Of a stretch of DNA of 64,000 nt, positions 21,779-33,833 are shown in pieces; within the stretch, counting starts at the first letter, position 1; the number at the start of each line of letters is the position of its first letter. The notes beneath the pieces are model-generated. The model saw only the letters and a list, made by a program, of their open reading frames with translations, searched no databases and was not told the DNA's origin. Source of the stretch: Trametes villosa (taxonomy: Eukaryota; Basidiomycota; Agaricomycetes; Polyporales; Polyporaceae); contig PUDQ02000105.1 in assembly GCA_002964805.2 (NCBI GenBank), positions 248,001-312,000 on the forward strand. Reading direction: 5' to 3'. Both the position numbers and the translations under genes were made by a program.

Positions 21779-24700
21779 ATGTCTTCAGCGAGCCAGCTCG
21801 CTCAGAAATCCAAGAAACGCAACGCCACCTTATCATGTGCTGAGTGCCGCCGGTGAGCCGCTTAAACAGTACTAGTCTTTCGACACATTCGTCCTCAACA
21901 CGCGCTTCCCTTAGCCTGAAATTGAGGTCAGTACCGTCTCACACAAGCTTTAACGTGCCGCGGTATGGGCCGACCGAGGCTGATGGGTGTGGACCTGAAG
22001 GTGCTCTCGTGTTTTCCCCTGCGCGAGCTGCGTAAAGAAAGGCTGTGCTGCTATTTGCCCTGATGGTGCGTTCGTCACTGATTGTGCAACCCCCCCTCCC
22101 GCGATCTGCGCTCATCATATCGTGCCTCAGGGTCACTGACGACGGGCAAGGGCAACCGGTAAGCATCACAGTACCCGGACGTACCCAACGACAGGATGTG
22201 CAACGCGAGACTTGTTATGCACACCGGGAGTGTTTGGCCTCACCTTCTTGGCCCAGATTACTCCCAGAACAGGCCACAGGGTCAGCTATCGCAGTGGAAA
22301 TCATGTCGATAGACCGCTGGGGGGTCGCTCGCCCAGGAACAATCTCCCAGGAGTCTGAGGGCCGGGAGATGATGGCATGGGTGGCTCGAATCTCACATAC
22401 GAGCTACACCTGCCACGAATCCCCGAGCAGAGCAAAGTTCCTTGTGCTATCGACCTGCGTGTCTCTGGAAGAAGGGGCCTAGGTCTGCTCTTATCGTCTT
22501 ACGTTGCATATACTGGCGTGGGTCAACATCCCAAGTAGCCGAACGGTTTGACTGAGTTGCACAGCTTCGTCCTCGCGAACACCGAGGTGCTCCATGACAA
22601 GATCACCATTCTCGCCAACCGCGTCCGCGCCCTCGAAGATGCCCTTGAGAAGGCCCAAGCGAGTCTCTCTGACAAACCGCACTCGCTACTCACAGAAGAA
22701 TTGAGGGCTCTGAAGAAGCCGCTCGAGCGAGAAGCCCCCGAGGAGCAAGCCCAAGAGCAAGAACAAGAGAGCGTGGAATCGATTAACGTCGGCTCTCTGT
22801 AAATCTGATTCCGGGGATCTCACCTTCGTGCGGCCTAACCTTATATTCTCTTCTAGATCGATCACAGAATCTGGCCACACTAAGTTCTACGGTGGAATGG
22901 CCAATGCATGGGTACGTACCTTCTCCGGGGTGAGAGCGGCGCGATACTAATGAGAAGCCGGCACGTGTAGTATCTCCTGCAGGTACGCAATCCAGGCCCC
23001 GTAGATATAGTGCGAGTTTTGATCGGAGCGTAGAACGAAGCGGGAAGTGACGACGAAGGAGATAGCCCGCAGATGCAGTTACCCCCCATGACGGACATAT
23101 CATGGCTCAGCCACACGTTCCCTTTCTACGCTGCGGTAAACGAGAACGCGGGTGGAATTCGTAGCACCGTGCTCGCCGCCCTCCCCGACCACGATAAGGC
23201 CCGCAGGTTGGCGAACATCTACTTTAAGCACGCGGCATGGATGTACGTCAGCGACGCTGCCCTCGTTTCCGGCGGCGCGCGAACGCTAATATTTGTTTCA
23301 CCCCGGCTACGCAGGTACACGCCGATTCCAGAAGCCGAGTTCGAGGAAGCCATATTTGCTCGCGTTTACGACCAGCGCATGGAGACGGATCCGGTGCCGA
23401 TGGACGCGCACAAACTCGCTGTGCTGTGCTTCGTGCTCGCGTTAGGCACGCTCCTCGACCTGGAGAAACCCTCTCTATCAGCGGAGGCGATGCGCTACTA
23501 CCAGCTCGGAAGGGCCGCCCTAAGCGTAGACTCGGTGCTGGAGTCGCAGTCGATCCCGGCTATCCAAGCAGTGGTGAGTCGCCTCGCCAGCGTGAGGCCG
23601 GATGGGCTTCGCCCGAGGTCCACGGATCGTTACTCACCGCACGTGAGCAGATCCTCATGTGCCACTACATGTTCCTGTCCTTCGTCGAGAGCCCCCGCTG
23701 GGCTCTCATGGGCCTCGCGGTGAAATTAGCACAGAGCGTGAGTGTTTCAGCCGCTATTCCGCCCACACGCGTGTTCTGATGGGTTTTGGCCGCTAGCTTG
23801 GCCTTCGTGAGCTCCTTATGTCCATACCCTCTACCACCGCCCCTCACATCGCTTTCTTGACTGCTAGACCGTGACAGCGGCCGTTGGAACTTGGACGGCA
23901 AGGAGACCTTCAGGCGACGGTCTTTATTCTATGAGCTATATACCTATGACTCCTGGCAGGTGAGCGAGCTCAGCAATCGGCCGCGCCTGAGGGAGGCCGT
24001 GCCCTGACCGACGCTGCACTGCACCAGAGCCTTACATATGGCCGGCCACCCTCGTTTGCGACTGCGTTTATCGACTGCAAGATGCCGGAGGAGCCGGTGA
24101 AGAATGCTCACGGCGAGTTGGAGATGAGCTGTGCGTACCACCGCGTCCTTTCACGCCCTCCCCTCTCACGTTTTGCCGCCTCGTTCCTCAGTCGCTGCTT
24201 GGAAGCACCGGTTTTCGTTCAAGTGCCTCGCAGTCGTGCACGAGCGGGCCTTTGGCGCGACGGTGCCCCGCTATTCCGTCATCAACGAGCTCGACAAGAA
24301 AATCCGCGACTGGTATATCCCCCCTTCCCTGCGGGTCCCAGGGTTCGGCGGGGCGTCGATGGAAGGTCCGCACGTTCAGCCACCGATCGAGTTGACGATG
24401 CAGAGGTATATCGCCTTCGCGATCAAGGAGATGAGTGAGTGCTCTGTTGCCCCTGTTGAGACTGCGCGCTAGACCGTCCCTGCCCCCACCTAGCGCTGTT
24501 CTATCTCCACCGCGGCTTCTTCGCGCGTGCGCTTGAGGAGAGCCCCGGCGACCCTCTCGGCAGCAAGTACGCGCCTTCCGTGCTGGCGGCGTACAACTGC
24601 GCGTGCTCCTTCGTCGGCCTCATCCGGAGCCTGTACTCGCAACACCCCGGGCTCACCGAGCGCATGTGGTTCTTGTTCACACACGTGTTTTCGTGCTCGG

Positions 24701-25638
24701 TACGTCGTCGTTACTGTTTGACCTCTCGTTTGCATGGGGCTTCTCTGACGTTCCAAAGATCGTCCTCGGGTCCATTGCCACAAAATGCCCTGGCATGGCG
24801 CTCGCGCCGTCGGCTCTGTCCAACCTCGACTCGGCCTTGAGCCTCTTCAACGAGGTGTCCGGCAACGCGCGTGCTGCTAAAGTCCTCGTACGTTAACGTC
24901 CCTGTGCCACACCGAGCTTTGTTGACATACCAACTTTCGCAGCCCGTCCTCCGCAAGCTGAAGGCCCGTGCGCTCGCCGCGAAGCAAGCCGCCAGCAGCG
25001 GCTCCCCCCACCTGAACGGCCCGCAGAGCCCGACGGAAAGCCTCTTCGTCAAGGAAGAAGACGAGGAGCTCGCTGCGCTCGGCGGGAAGACCCGGCTGGT
25101 TTCCCGCAAGTCCCCCACGCTCTCGAACCCCTCGTCCCCGCAGGAGTCATCCCAGCAGTCCGAGAGCCCGATCGAGCAGAGCATGTCGTACATGCACACC
25201 GAGTCGACGCCGCCCCCGCCGAGCGCCGTCCCCGAGTCCCCGCCTCCCATGTCCGCGCTCCCCAACGACGGCGCGCAGTGGGGCGGCGGGTACATGCCCG
25301 CGACGGCGGAACCGTACGACTACGGCTACCAGGACATGGCGGCGCAGTGGTCGCCCGCCCCTCAGCACGTCCCGAACGGGCACGGGCATGGACACGGACA
25401 CGGTAATGGCCACGGAGTGCCGATGCAGGGCCTGGGGATGGAGATGCACGCCCTTCCGGGGCAGTACAACGGGTACGAGCAGGTTGGGGTAGGGCACGGG
25501 CATCCGACCATGGCTGCGCATCAGCAACATCCGCACTACATGGCGCAGCCGCACTCGCCGCTGCAGGGGCACCACGTCGCGGCTGCGGACCCGCACACGT
25601 CGTGGAACTACCTGTTCGCGCAGTTCAACCAGGTATGA
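21779..25638 (+). CDS. Zn2Cys6 fungal transcription factor with fungal-specific TF domain
   Basis: DNA-binding regulator, nuclear. Seventeen exons in consistent phase give 824 residues. The N-terminus is MSSASQLAQKSKKRN followed by the zinc cluster CAECRRLKLRC, CASC and CVKKGC, ending AAICPDG; all six cysteines are present. GNRFVLANTEVLHDKI and a heptad-like stretch follow. The middle domain (about residues 200-570) has HTFPFYAAV, LANIYFKHAAWMYTPIP, HKLAVLCFVLALGTLLDLE and LMCHYMFL, typical of the fungal-specific TF domain. The C-terminal about 170 residues are Ser/Pro-rich and then Gly/His-rich. Three exons are tiny: 21915-21926 (12 nt, inside the zinc cluster), 22971-22982 (12 nt) and 23797-23806 (10 nt). 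Intron 22159-22564 is 406 nt. Introns ending at 22000 and 24758 use AAG acceptors. Target genes are unknown; the zinc transporter 0.7 kb downstream is on the same strand, but no regulatory link is shown. Confidence 0.93.
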
Positions 25639-26375
25639 GTGGGGGTGTCGCGGAGTGCGGGTGGGACGGTGGGCGGTGTGGAAATTCTTGTTCGCTCTCG
25701 GCAGCGCGTTTGTGGATTGTCTTGGGTCGTCTTGCTGTGGTTGGATCTCGTATGCTCTTGTTCTCGTCGTTTACCCTATGTACGCCCTGTGCTCTTTCTA
25801 GTGTAACCATGTGTAGGGATAGTGTGTGTGATATGTATGTGCAGTGTCAGTGTCATGTATGTCGTTCGTGTCTGGTTATACCGATCATATATTACTGCGA
25901 TGTAGTACGTAACGCGGCTTTGGGAAAGCGATTCAGAGTCTTCAATTGTCGGGGATGGCCTGACTATCAATTCCTCACAGCGGCTGGTATGATAACGCGA
26001 CCGCTGAAAGCCCGGTGCGGATTAGCAGAACGCCGAATGGTGGCTGCTGTCACGGTTGCTGAACACTACACCTGCTTAATTTGCCAAGGCGTGTCTGATG
26101 GCGCCCGTGATCGCGGCGCACCACGAAGTCCGCGCAGGTACCCGCGCCGCGCCCAGCGAGTCTCCCCCGCGTCTTGCTCTCAACCACGCACTCTGGTCTG
26201 TAGGCCTACGCTTTGCTCTCTGACTCCTCGGCTGGGCTGCTTGGCTGCATCTGCTCGCACATCGGTGCCTTTCACGGCCGGCCACGTCGCGTTAACGGAT
26301 ATCGAGCGCCGGCTGCTGCCCGGCATTGGGAGCCATAGACTGTGAGGACTTCCACTCACGCGTTCCTCGCTTGCG
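25639..26375. other. Intergenic gap, Zn2Cys6 factor to zinc transporter
   Basis: This 737-bp gap contains a T/GT-rich 3' flank (25680-25900), typical of a terminated fungal transcript, then the upstream region of the transporter. No gene, repeat or RNA was recognised. Confidence 0.5.
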
Positions 26376-29300
26376 ATGGATAGTATGGACGCGCGGACAA
26401 GGGGGAAGATCCATATCAACCCCTCAGGTTCCTTGAACTTCTCGTACGCCCTAACGCTGTTGCTGCTCTCGCGTGTGCTCACCCGGCCCGGCGTCCTCTC
26501 AGCTCGGTGCTATCACAGCGTTTGCTAGCGGACGTCCTGCTCGTGCTTGCCCTCAATGCCGGCAAGGACTACCTCATGTACGAGGTCGGTGTCTTCTGGG
26601 TGCTCGTTCGGGTGCTTGCTTGCGGCGGATTGGCGGTTATGGTTTGGCTTGTCACGTCCGGACAGCTGCAGAAGAAGCAGGTCGCAGAGGTATGTCTGTG
26701 TCTTGTGCTTACGGTCCGCGTAACTAAAACAACGTTCCAGTGGTCTGTCGTCGGGATGAGCTCCCTGCTGCTATTCCTACGACATGCAGGCCTGCTCACG
26801 GCGTTGTATCGACTTCCCTCCACGCGGTACGCGCCCCACCTTCGCTTGATTCGCTCGCTCGCTCACAGTACTCCCCAGAGTCATACTCTTCACCCATTTC
26901 TCTCCCATATGGCTCAAATCTTTGACCGGTCTGACGTCGGTAAGTAATTGACCAGTCCTGCTTGCCCTCTCAGGGCTCATCCATCACAGGTCAAACGGGG
27001 GACTTTCGTCATACTCTCCCTAGCCCTCTCATTCTTATGGGACACTCACTTCCTGCCCAGCAACTTCCGGGACTTCGTACCGGCGTACGGAGCCCTGGTT
27101 GTAGAAGCCCTGTCGTCCGCCGCGTTAGAACACACCGAAGGTGTTCTATCGCCTTCTCTTGGACAATCCACATCTATGGCCCTGACCACCCTGGGTGCAT
27201 GTGTCTTCAGCCTGCCTCTATACATGCTGCGACACATACTGGTAAGAAACAACTGTCCCCCCACTGAAGTACACCTGACGCATGGTTTTTGGGTTGCAGC
27301 TAGACGACTCCAGGCATCCCATCCCCACCTTGTCCGCGCTCGCTGTCCTCCCGTGCATGGCATATGTGCTACTATACTATGCTCCCCGCGCATCTGTCAG
27401 CAGCAATATCGCCGTCACTTCTCCCCGCTATGTCGTGTCGTCCTACGTGACAACTTTCGCGACGGCGATCGTGTTCGGGTACCTCGCGTTCGGCCATGCG
27501 CCAAAGCTGGTCGATTTCCTGGTATTCGGCATGCTGCTGTATGGTAAGTCACGACTTGCGACGCTTGGCTGGCGTAGTGCTCACGTCGATGCTAGGGATG
27601 TACCCGACAGCCACCGAGCCTTCTTCGAGCGCTAGGGCCTACTATGCCATGTCTAGTCGCCTAATGCGGGCCTATCTCAAGGACATCCTATCCAACCCGG
27701 AGTCTCGCAAAATCTTCTACTTCCTAATGCTGAACATGTGCTACATGCTCGTCCAGATGCTGTACGGTATCTGGACGAACAGCCTTGGGCTCATCTCCGA
27801 CGGTGAGTCCGCCTATGTTCAAAGCAACGGTCCATTCTCAGCCAGCTTTTAGCCATCCACATGGCATTCGACTGTATGGCCATCGGCGTCGGGCTAATCG
27901 CGTCTGTCATGGCTCGCTGGCCACCAAACGAGCGATTCACTTACGGGTGCGTCCGTTGTCTTGTTCTCTGGATGGACGTCGCTAACTCTGTTCCCCTTCA
28001 GGTATGGGCGTATCGAAACCCTCTCAGGCTTCGCGAATGGCATATTCCTAATCCTTATATCCGTATTTATCATCTTCGAAGCTATCCAACGCCTGTACGT
28101 GTCCGTCCGGCTACCACCACCCTTCCACCTGACCGGCTTGCAGGCTCGATCCGCCGGAGATGAACACCAGCCAACTACTGCTAGTCAGTTCGCTGGGTCT
28201 TGCCGTGAACCTGTTTGGCATGTTCGCAATGGGTGGCCATGCTCATGTGAGTACTATGGATAGTATCCCAGGTTTCCTGCATATTAACATATTTGCAGGG
28301 CGGCCATTCGCACTCACACTCGCACGGGCACAGTCATGGCCCCGCTGCCCCGTCCAGTCCCCTCCCTACCTCACATAGCCATGACCATGACGACCATAGC
28401 CACAGTCATAGTCATAGCCATGAGCACGAACACGAACACGGCCACAAGCTCTCGCACACAGAGCCTCTCTCCCCTCCTCCGAGTGCCCCAGCACACTCGC
28501 ACTCTCACTCGCATGCCCACTCCCCACCTCCCCCAAGTACCGAAACGCACTCTCACTCTCACTCACATGCACCATCGCCAGCACCGTCGCACTCGCATTC
28601 TCACTCGCACTCTCACTCACACTCTAATCCGGCCTCACACTCGGACGATACCCCCAGCCCCGCTCCGCCCGTCCGCTCCGGGCTACATTCCCGCCACCAG
28701 TCCCTCGAGATCAAGGTCGACGTCCCATCCTCGCCGCCCTCCCCACATGAAGAGCGCCCCACCGGCCTGCGCCCGCTGGAGGCCTCAGTCTCCCCGATCA
28801 CGCCCAACTACCGGTTCGGGCACGACGAGCACTTCGCGACGCACCACGCGCACAGCGCGCCGAACCTGCACGACCACTCGCATGTGCACGACTCAGCGCA
28901 CGAGGGTCACTCGCACAACATGCGTGGCGTGTTCCTGCACGTCATGGCCGTAAGTCGCCTCTGCCAGACATACCCGCGTCTTTCTTGTCCCGGTGCTGAC
29001 CGCGGGACCCGTGCGCTTTGCTCTGCAGGACACGTTGGGCTCGGTCGGCGTGATCATCTCGACGCTGCTCATCCAGCTGTACGGATGGACAGGCTTCGAC
29101 CCGATAGCGTCGCTCTTCATCGCGATCCTCATCGCCGCGAGCGTCATCCCGCTCGTGATCGACACCGGCAAGGTGCTCGCGCTCGACCTCGACACGCGCG
29201 AGAAGTCCATCCAGAACGCGCTTTCCGAGGTACGTTCCGCCCCCTTTCCCGACACTGCCCGTAGCCCGCCGCTGACGCCCCGCACCCGCCAGCTCGCGCC

Positions 29301-29550
29301 CATCGAGGGGCTCGCGTCGTACACCTCGCCGCGGTTCTGGCCGAAGGACTCGGCGAGCATCATCGGCACGATCCACATCCAGCTCGCGCCCTCGGCCTCG
29401 GCGCACGATCCCGGCGGCCCGCACTCCAGCGCACGCCCGACGTTCGCCAAGGTGGACCGCGTCGTCGAGCGCGTCGACAAGCTCCTCCGGAGCCGGATCT
29501 CCGGGCTTGAGGAACTCACTATCCAAGTCGAGGAGACCCACCCACTCTGA
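26376..29550 (+). CDS. Zinc transporter, cation diffusion facilitator family (Msc2 / ZnT5-like)
   Basis: Proton-coupled zinc carrier; Msc2 and ZnT5 relatives load zinc into the ER/Golgi. Thirteen exons give 834 residues. The N-terminal half (about 1-410) is an extra set of hydrophobic segments, such as VLLVLALNAGKDYLMYEVG and VILFTHFSPIWLKSL. The CDF core starts at IFYFLMLNMCYMLVQMLYGI, with NSLGLISDAIHMAFDCMAI and HVMADTLGSVGVI providing the two HxxxD zinc sites on helices II and V. Between helices IV and V sits a His/Ser-rich cytosolic loop of about 220 residues (28299-28930) with many HSHSHSH repeats. The C-terminal cytosolic domain follows. Intron 26827-26878 was chosen because only its AG at 26878 keeps VILFTHFSPIW in frame with the next exon. 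The end lies at 29550 after EELTIQVEETHPL. Which compartment it serves is inferred from the family. Confidence 0.94.
28299..28640 (+). repeat. His-Ser codon repeat tract in the zinc transporter
   Basis: Runs of alternating CAC/CAT and TCN codons encode repeated His-Ser and His-Glu pairs in the loop between helices IV and V of the transporter. The tract is coding and in frame. Such loops bind zinc and vary in length between species; the codon repeats could also expand or contract by slippage. Confidence 0.8.
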
Positions 29551-29889
29551 ACCGGCTGCCCTCGTCCGCCACCCACCAGCGTATGCGCACGTATATCGCC
29601 GCCGTTAACTGTCCGAGGAGGGGCTAAGGAGGGAGAGGGATGGTTGGAAGGAGTAAGCCGGTAACCACAGGTCTCTCCGCACACCTAGGAGTTGGCGGGG
29701 AAGAACAGGGAGTCGCATGGGGTGATGCGCGCCGTGTACGAGGGCCGAGAAGAGGCCAGTAAACGTTCATATACTTTACAGCTTGAAGTCCGATGTGAGA
29801 GGAACAAGATTGCTTGATGGCCTATGCTACATGGGGTTCCGAACAAACACCTCCTGCGTCGCTTTCCGTGGAAGTCCTCTTTGGAGTGC
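29551..29889. other. Convergent 3' gap, zinc transporter and unknown minus-strand gene
   Basis: The 339 bp between two converging stop codons should hold both 3' UTRs. No other feature was seen. Confidence 0.5.
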
Positions 29890-32800
29890 TTATCCTGATC
29901 CGTGGTCTTCAGCTTTCGCGCACTCGAGGGGCTGCTGTGTCAAGCTCGCATCGTCTTCCTCGGCCTGCATGTCCTTCCCCGTCTTGGTGACCAGATGGCT
30001 CTCCCGCTGATGCCGTGCCTTCCAGTTCAGTGTCTCTCTGACGTCTGTGTCCTCAGACCCCCATCGACGCAGGAACTCGGCCCTGACTTCCCCAAACATA
30101 TGACATAGTAAATCCCACCATGCCTCGCGCAGAGTGAAGAGGAAGAGACAGAGGCGAAGGGCCTGTGGCGTATCGCTGAGGTCCCAGTGCGGGCAGTTCG
30201 TGTCGGCGATGTGCACTAGGGTCACCGGCTGACGGCATCGGTTTCAGTGTTGTTGTTAGCTCACGACTTGAGCCCAGGCCAGCAACGACTCACAGGATCG
30301 GTAACTTCATATCTTCCATTGTCGGTCTCGCCCCACGCAACTAGGAGGTACCCAACGTAGCCCTCGACGACGATTCCAAAGACAGGCAGCTTCGTTATCC
30401 CGATCGAGCCAAGGTACTTCACGTTGCTTGTTAGGATGATTCGCGTCTGATTGAGCACCGTACGGAGGTCGCTGCTCGGCCTCTTGTACTGGAATACGAT
30501 GTACAGAACGATGAGGGCTGAAGAAAATAGGTTAGAATGATGCTACAGGGACGGGATCTCATGCTCACGTAGAAGTGCGTTGGATTCCTTGCTGACTGCC
30601 CCGGGGCGACTCTGGTTCTTGCTCGAGAATGTCGCCCCGGGCCCGCCTTTATTCCCCGCGCCACTAGGAGGGTGGGAGTCCGTTGTGGTGGGAGGTAGGG
30701 TGTGGTCTCTGTTTACGATAGTGAGGATGAGCTGTGTGATACGTAAAATATAGTAGCAAAGCACTGACCCCTTGCGAAGCTTCCGCGCTCTGTCAAACCA
30801 CGTTTCATACTCCAATAGGACGGGGCTCGTCTCGTCGGCGGCTTGATCCTCGAAAGCCACCGTTGCGTCGTCCAATGCCGTCTGGTTGGAAGCTGTGGCT
30901 GAGGACGTGATGAAGCTGAAGTCAGACACGCGACCAATGTCGCTGGTGGGGAAAACGTCGGGCAGCAGGAAGATAGCCCCAGCATCGAAGCGTGTGTTGT
31001 CGGGGGAACGCACAACTCTCGCCTGCAGATCAATGAGGTCGGTCCTCTCCCTCCAAGCAGCTGTAGCCCGTACGAGCATTGTCAACGACTCGTCGCGTGA
31101 ATCGACCAGGGCGTCGTGGTTGATCCTCATGGCGTGGAGGGCGTCTCGGTCACTTTCGTCCTGTCCACGGTGCTGACTGAACTTGGGTCCATTCTTGGGC
31201 AACGGTGGGACCCAAGCCGTGTATCCACTGTGATACTGGTTTCGCGCATAACTAAGGATGGCGTTCTCGGCTGGCATGTCGCGTCCCTCTTGTGAAGTAC
31301 GCTGCCGAACGGCATGCACGTGATCGTACACGTCGTTCCGAGAAAGAGGTGACTCGCGCTCCAGGCTGCGGACCGTGTCAGCTCGTCGCGGCCACACCCC
31401 GAGGTTAGGATGAAAAACGCACACATAATCGGTATCGGCGGTGCGCGCAAACACGAAGATGACGCGCTGCATCCAGTCCCAGTATATCCTAGCTTCAGTT
31501 GAGTCGTTTGCGTGGGGCAAGTCCCTGCGTCGTATCTTGACATCCTCGGACAGTGTGCGGACGTCATGGACCACAGACAGGAAGAGCTCGTTGACAGTGT
31601 CGCTGACCCAAGTGAGCCCGATAGAGTCCTGAAATGCGCCGAGAATATGCTGTTCTAGCTGATTGAGTCGTGTCAGCTCCTCGAGGGCGCTCCGATCTTC
31701 TTCGTCAAGCTGCACATTCCAGTATCAGCCGCGAGTATTCTTTCGTCTGAGATGGACGCACCACTACGTTCCTCCTAGGCTCCCCCAGCTTTGCGCTATC
31801 CAGCCGTCCCCCGACTGCCCCGGATGCACGGCCACGCTGTGAATATCGTGGTACTATCTCGGCGTCGCCCTGTTACTAGAATATCAGTACACGCTGTTGA
31901 CGCGACAGGCGTTCGCATACAGGCATAGCGAACAGGACCCGCGACAATAAGTTCTGGTGCAACATCTTGAACATTGACCACGAAGGCCAGTAAGCATAGA
32001 GGTCATGGGCAGGCGGCCAGGAGAGCACGGTCACAAAGCGATCGATGAGGATTGCAGTAGCGGAAGAGGGGCTGGGGCTGTTTAGCCCTTGCACGCTGGC
32101 CAAGCTACGGATGCAAGATGTTAGCTAAGACATAGAACCTAGGGAGATACCAACATTGAAGCCGAACAGCGCGGTTGAGATTCATGAGCTTTGACATATT
32201 CCGCGGAAGCGGCGTCAGTATCACTGGTTGGTTTCGGGTGGCTGGATCGACCGCTAGCGGAGGGGACTTGTAGTGGCGAGGCTTGTGAGCTTGCACTTCC
32301 AATACATCTAACACACATGTTGTCAGTAAGTGGTTGCTTATTCCGCACGTCCTCCTAGATCTCACTCGTCCGCCATATCGTCGGGGGGCACAGAAGCAGG
32401 CGTTCTACACTGCGTTCCGCCTGTTATATGCGGTATGCGGTTTGCGTGCGAGATACTCACCTACATTCAGCGAGCCATCTCCGAACGCGCTCGGAGGTTG
32501 GACTTGAAGGTCGTCTACGAAAGGTCGTATCCCTCCGGTTCGCATTCGAGTCGACGCGCCACATTGGCGCATGCCCCTTCAGAAGAATGGAAGAAACGTG
32601 GGCTGCGTGCTTCTGCGCGGTCTGAACGGCGCGGCTGAGGGCGGGCTGTTGTCGTTCCAAGAACAGGGCTAGTGCCGTGGTCCCGCAGATCGAAGCGATG
32701 TCAAAGATACCGCACTGGAGTGCGGGGATGTTGTTGAATGAGCCCCCGCCTGTTGTGCCCTCTTTCGCAGGACCGGGCGATGGCGCATGAGCGATATGGA

Positions 32801-33833
32801 CCTGTACCTATGGAGGTTTCAGCGCTCCATTATGCTGAAGGACGCCTGGGTGCGCACTCACGCAGTCGTGTTCACCAACCGTGCACGGCGCTAACCAAGC
32901 CACCAGCATCTGCAGGTAGCATGCATATGGCTCGAAGGTGAATCCCAGTAGCGGCTCGAGTACGCCCAAAACGCGCCTCTGAAATAGCGCGCTGCCGAGT
33001 ACCTCGTATATCTCCTCATGGCCGGCAACGCAGATGATGGGAAAGGAGACCTCGGTGCGAGAAGGGTATGTCGGGAGAAGATGCGCCTGAGATAGAGGAT
33101 CGTCTTCTTCCGACACGAAGGAGTAGTCGTCTCCGTAGAGGTCAGTAGACGAGTCCTTCGAAGGAGCATTGCTAAGCTCATCCGCAGTACTGGTCGTCTG
33201 CGATGTGTCCAAGTTTCCCTTGACGAGATCTTCACCAAGGGACACCACGGCGGGCATCGTGAGCGTTGCTTCATCCGCTTCGTGCAGTTCCACAGTGACT
33301 GTTACGAGCGAGGTTGCGACGCCGGACTTTGGAAGAACGCGCGTAGTCGACAACCTAGAGCAGCATGGATGTACACCTCGCGCATATGCTGCATCGAAGC
33401 TGGAAGTAATCAGCACGCTGTCAGAGAGGAGGGTACCTTCAGCTTACTGAATGCTGGCGCTCGGCATAATGGTGCGCAGTATGTAGCCAGGAAGCGGTCC
33501 AAGGAGGGGCCGTTTTGACTGTGGCGCAATGTATGGCACATCCTGCTCGAGGCGCAAACAGTCCTGCACCAAAAAGTGCGCTCTGTGTGCTTCCTCCAAG
33601 ACGCGCTCGTGTCCGGCTAAGTCCTATAAAATCTGATTACGCCCCGAGATTTATGGTCTCCGTGAGGTGACACTTACTATGCCTCCATCAGCTTGTATTA
33701 TAGCAGAAGATAGATCCTGGGCAATGGCAGCTGCTGCAGTAGGCGGCCATGCACCAGGGTTTTCGACCAAGTGATGCTCGAGAAAAAAGGCTTTGGGTAT
33801 AGTGAATACCGCAGAGCCAGAAGACGAACCCAT
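29890..33833 (-). CDS. Unrecognised multi-exon protein, possible membrane segments near the C-terminus
   Basis: I do not recognise the family. The reading frame starts at the ATG at 33833 (MGSSSGSAVFTIPKAFFLE) and runs through at least ten exons to the TAA at 29890. Recognisable blocks are ILRTIMPSASI; FDAAYARGVHPCCSRLSTTR; an acidic stretch TDLYGDDYSFVSEEDDP; FPIICVAGHEEIYEVLGSAL; ALQCGIFDIASICGTTALAL; and, in the largest exon (about 30720-31715), LDEEDRSALEELTRLNQLEQ, WDWMQRVIFVFART and FDAGAIFLLPDVFPTSDI. Near the C-terminus, CYYILRITQLILTI and ALIVLYIVFQYK look like membrane segments, followed by a hydrophilic domain with FTLREAWWDLLCHMFGEV. Splice junctions between 31750 and 32940 are less certain. 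Conservation of frame across many introns argues for a real gene, and the hydrophobic stretches suggest membrane association, but no function is proposed. Confidence 0.65.

Noticed and set aside
22385..22400. tRNA-like T-arm within the long intron of the transcription factor
   Set aside because: ggctcgaatc resembles a T-loop, but the stem mispairs and no anticodon or acceptor arm is present.
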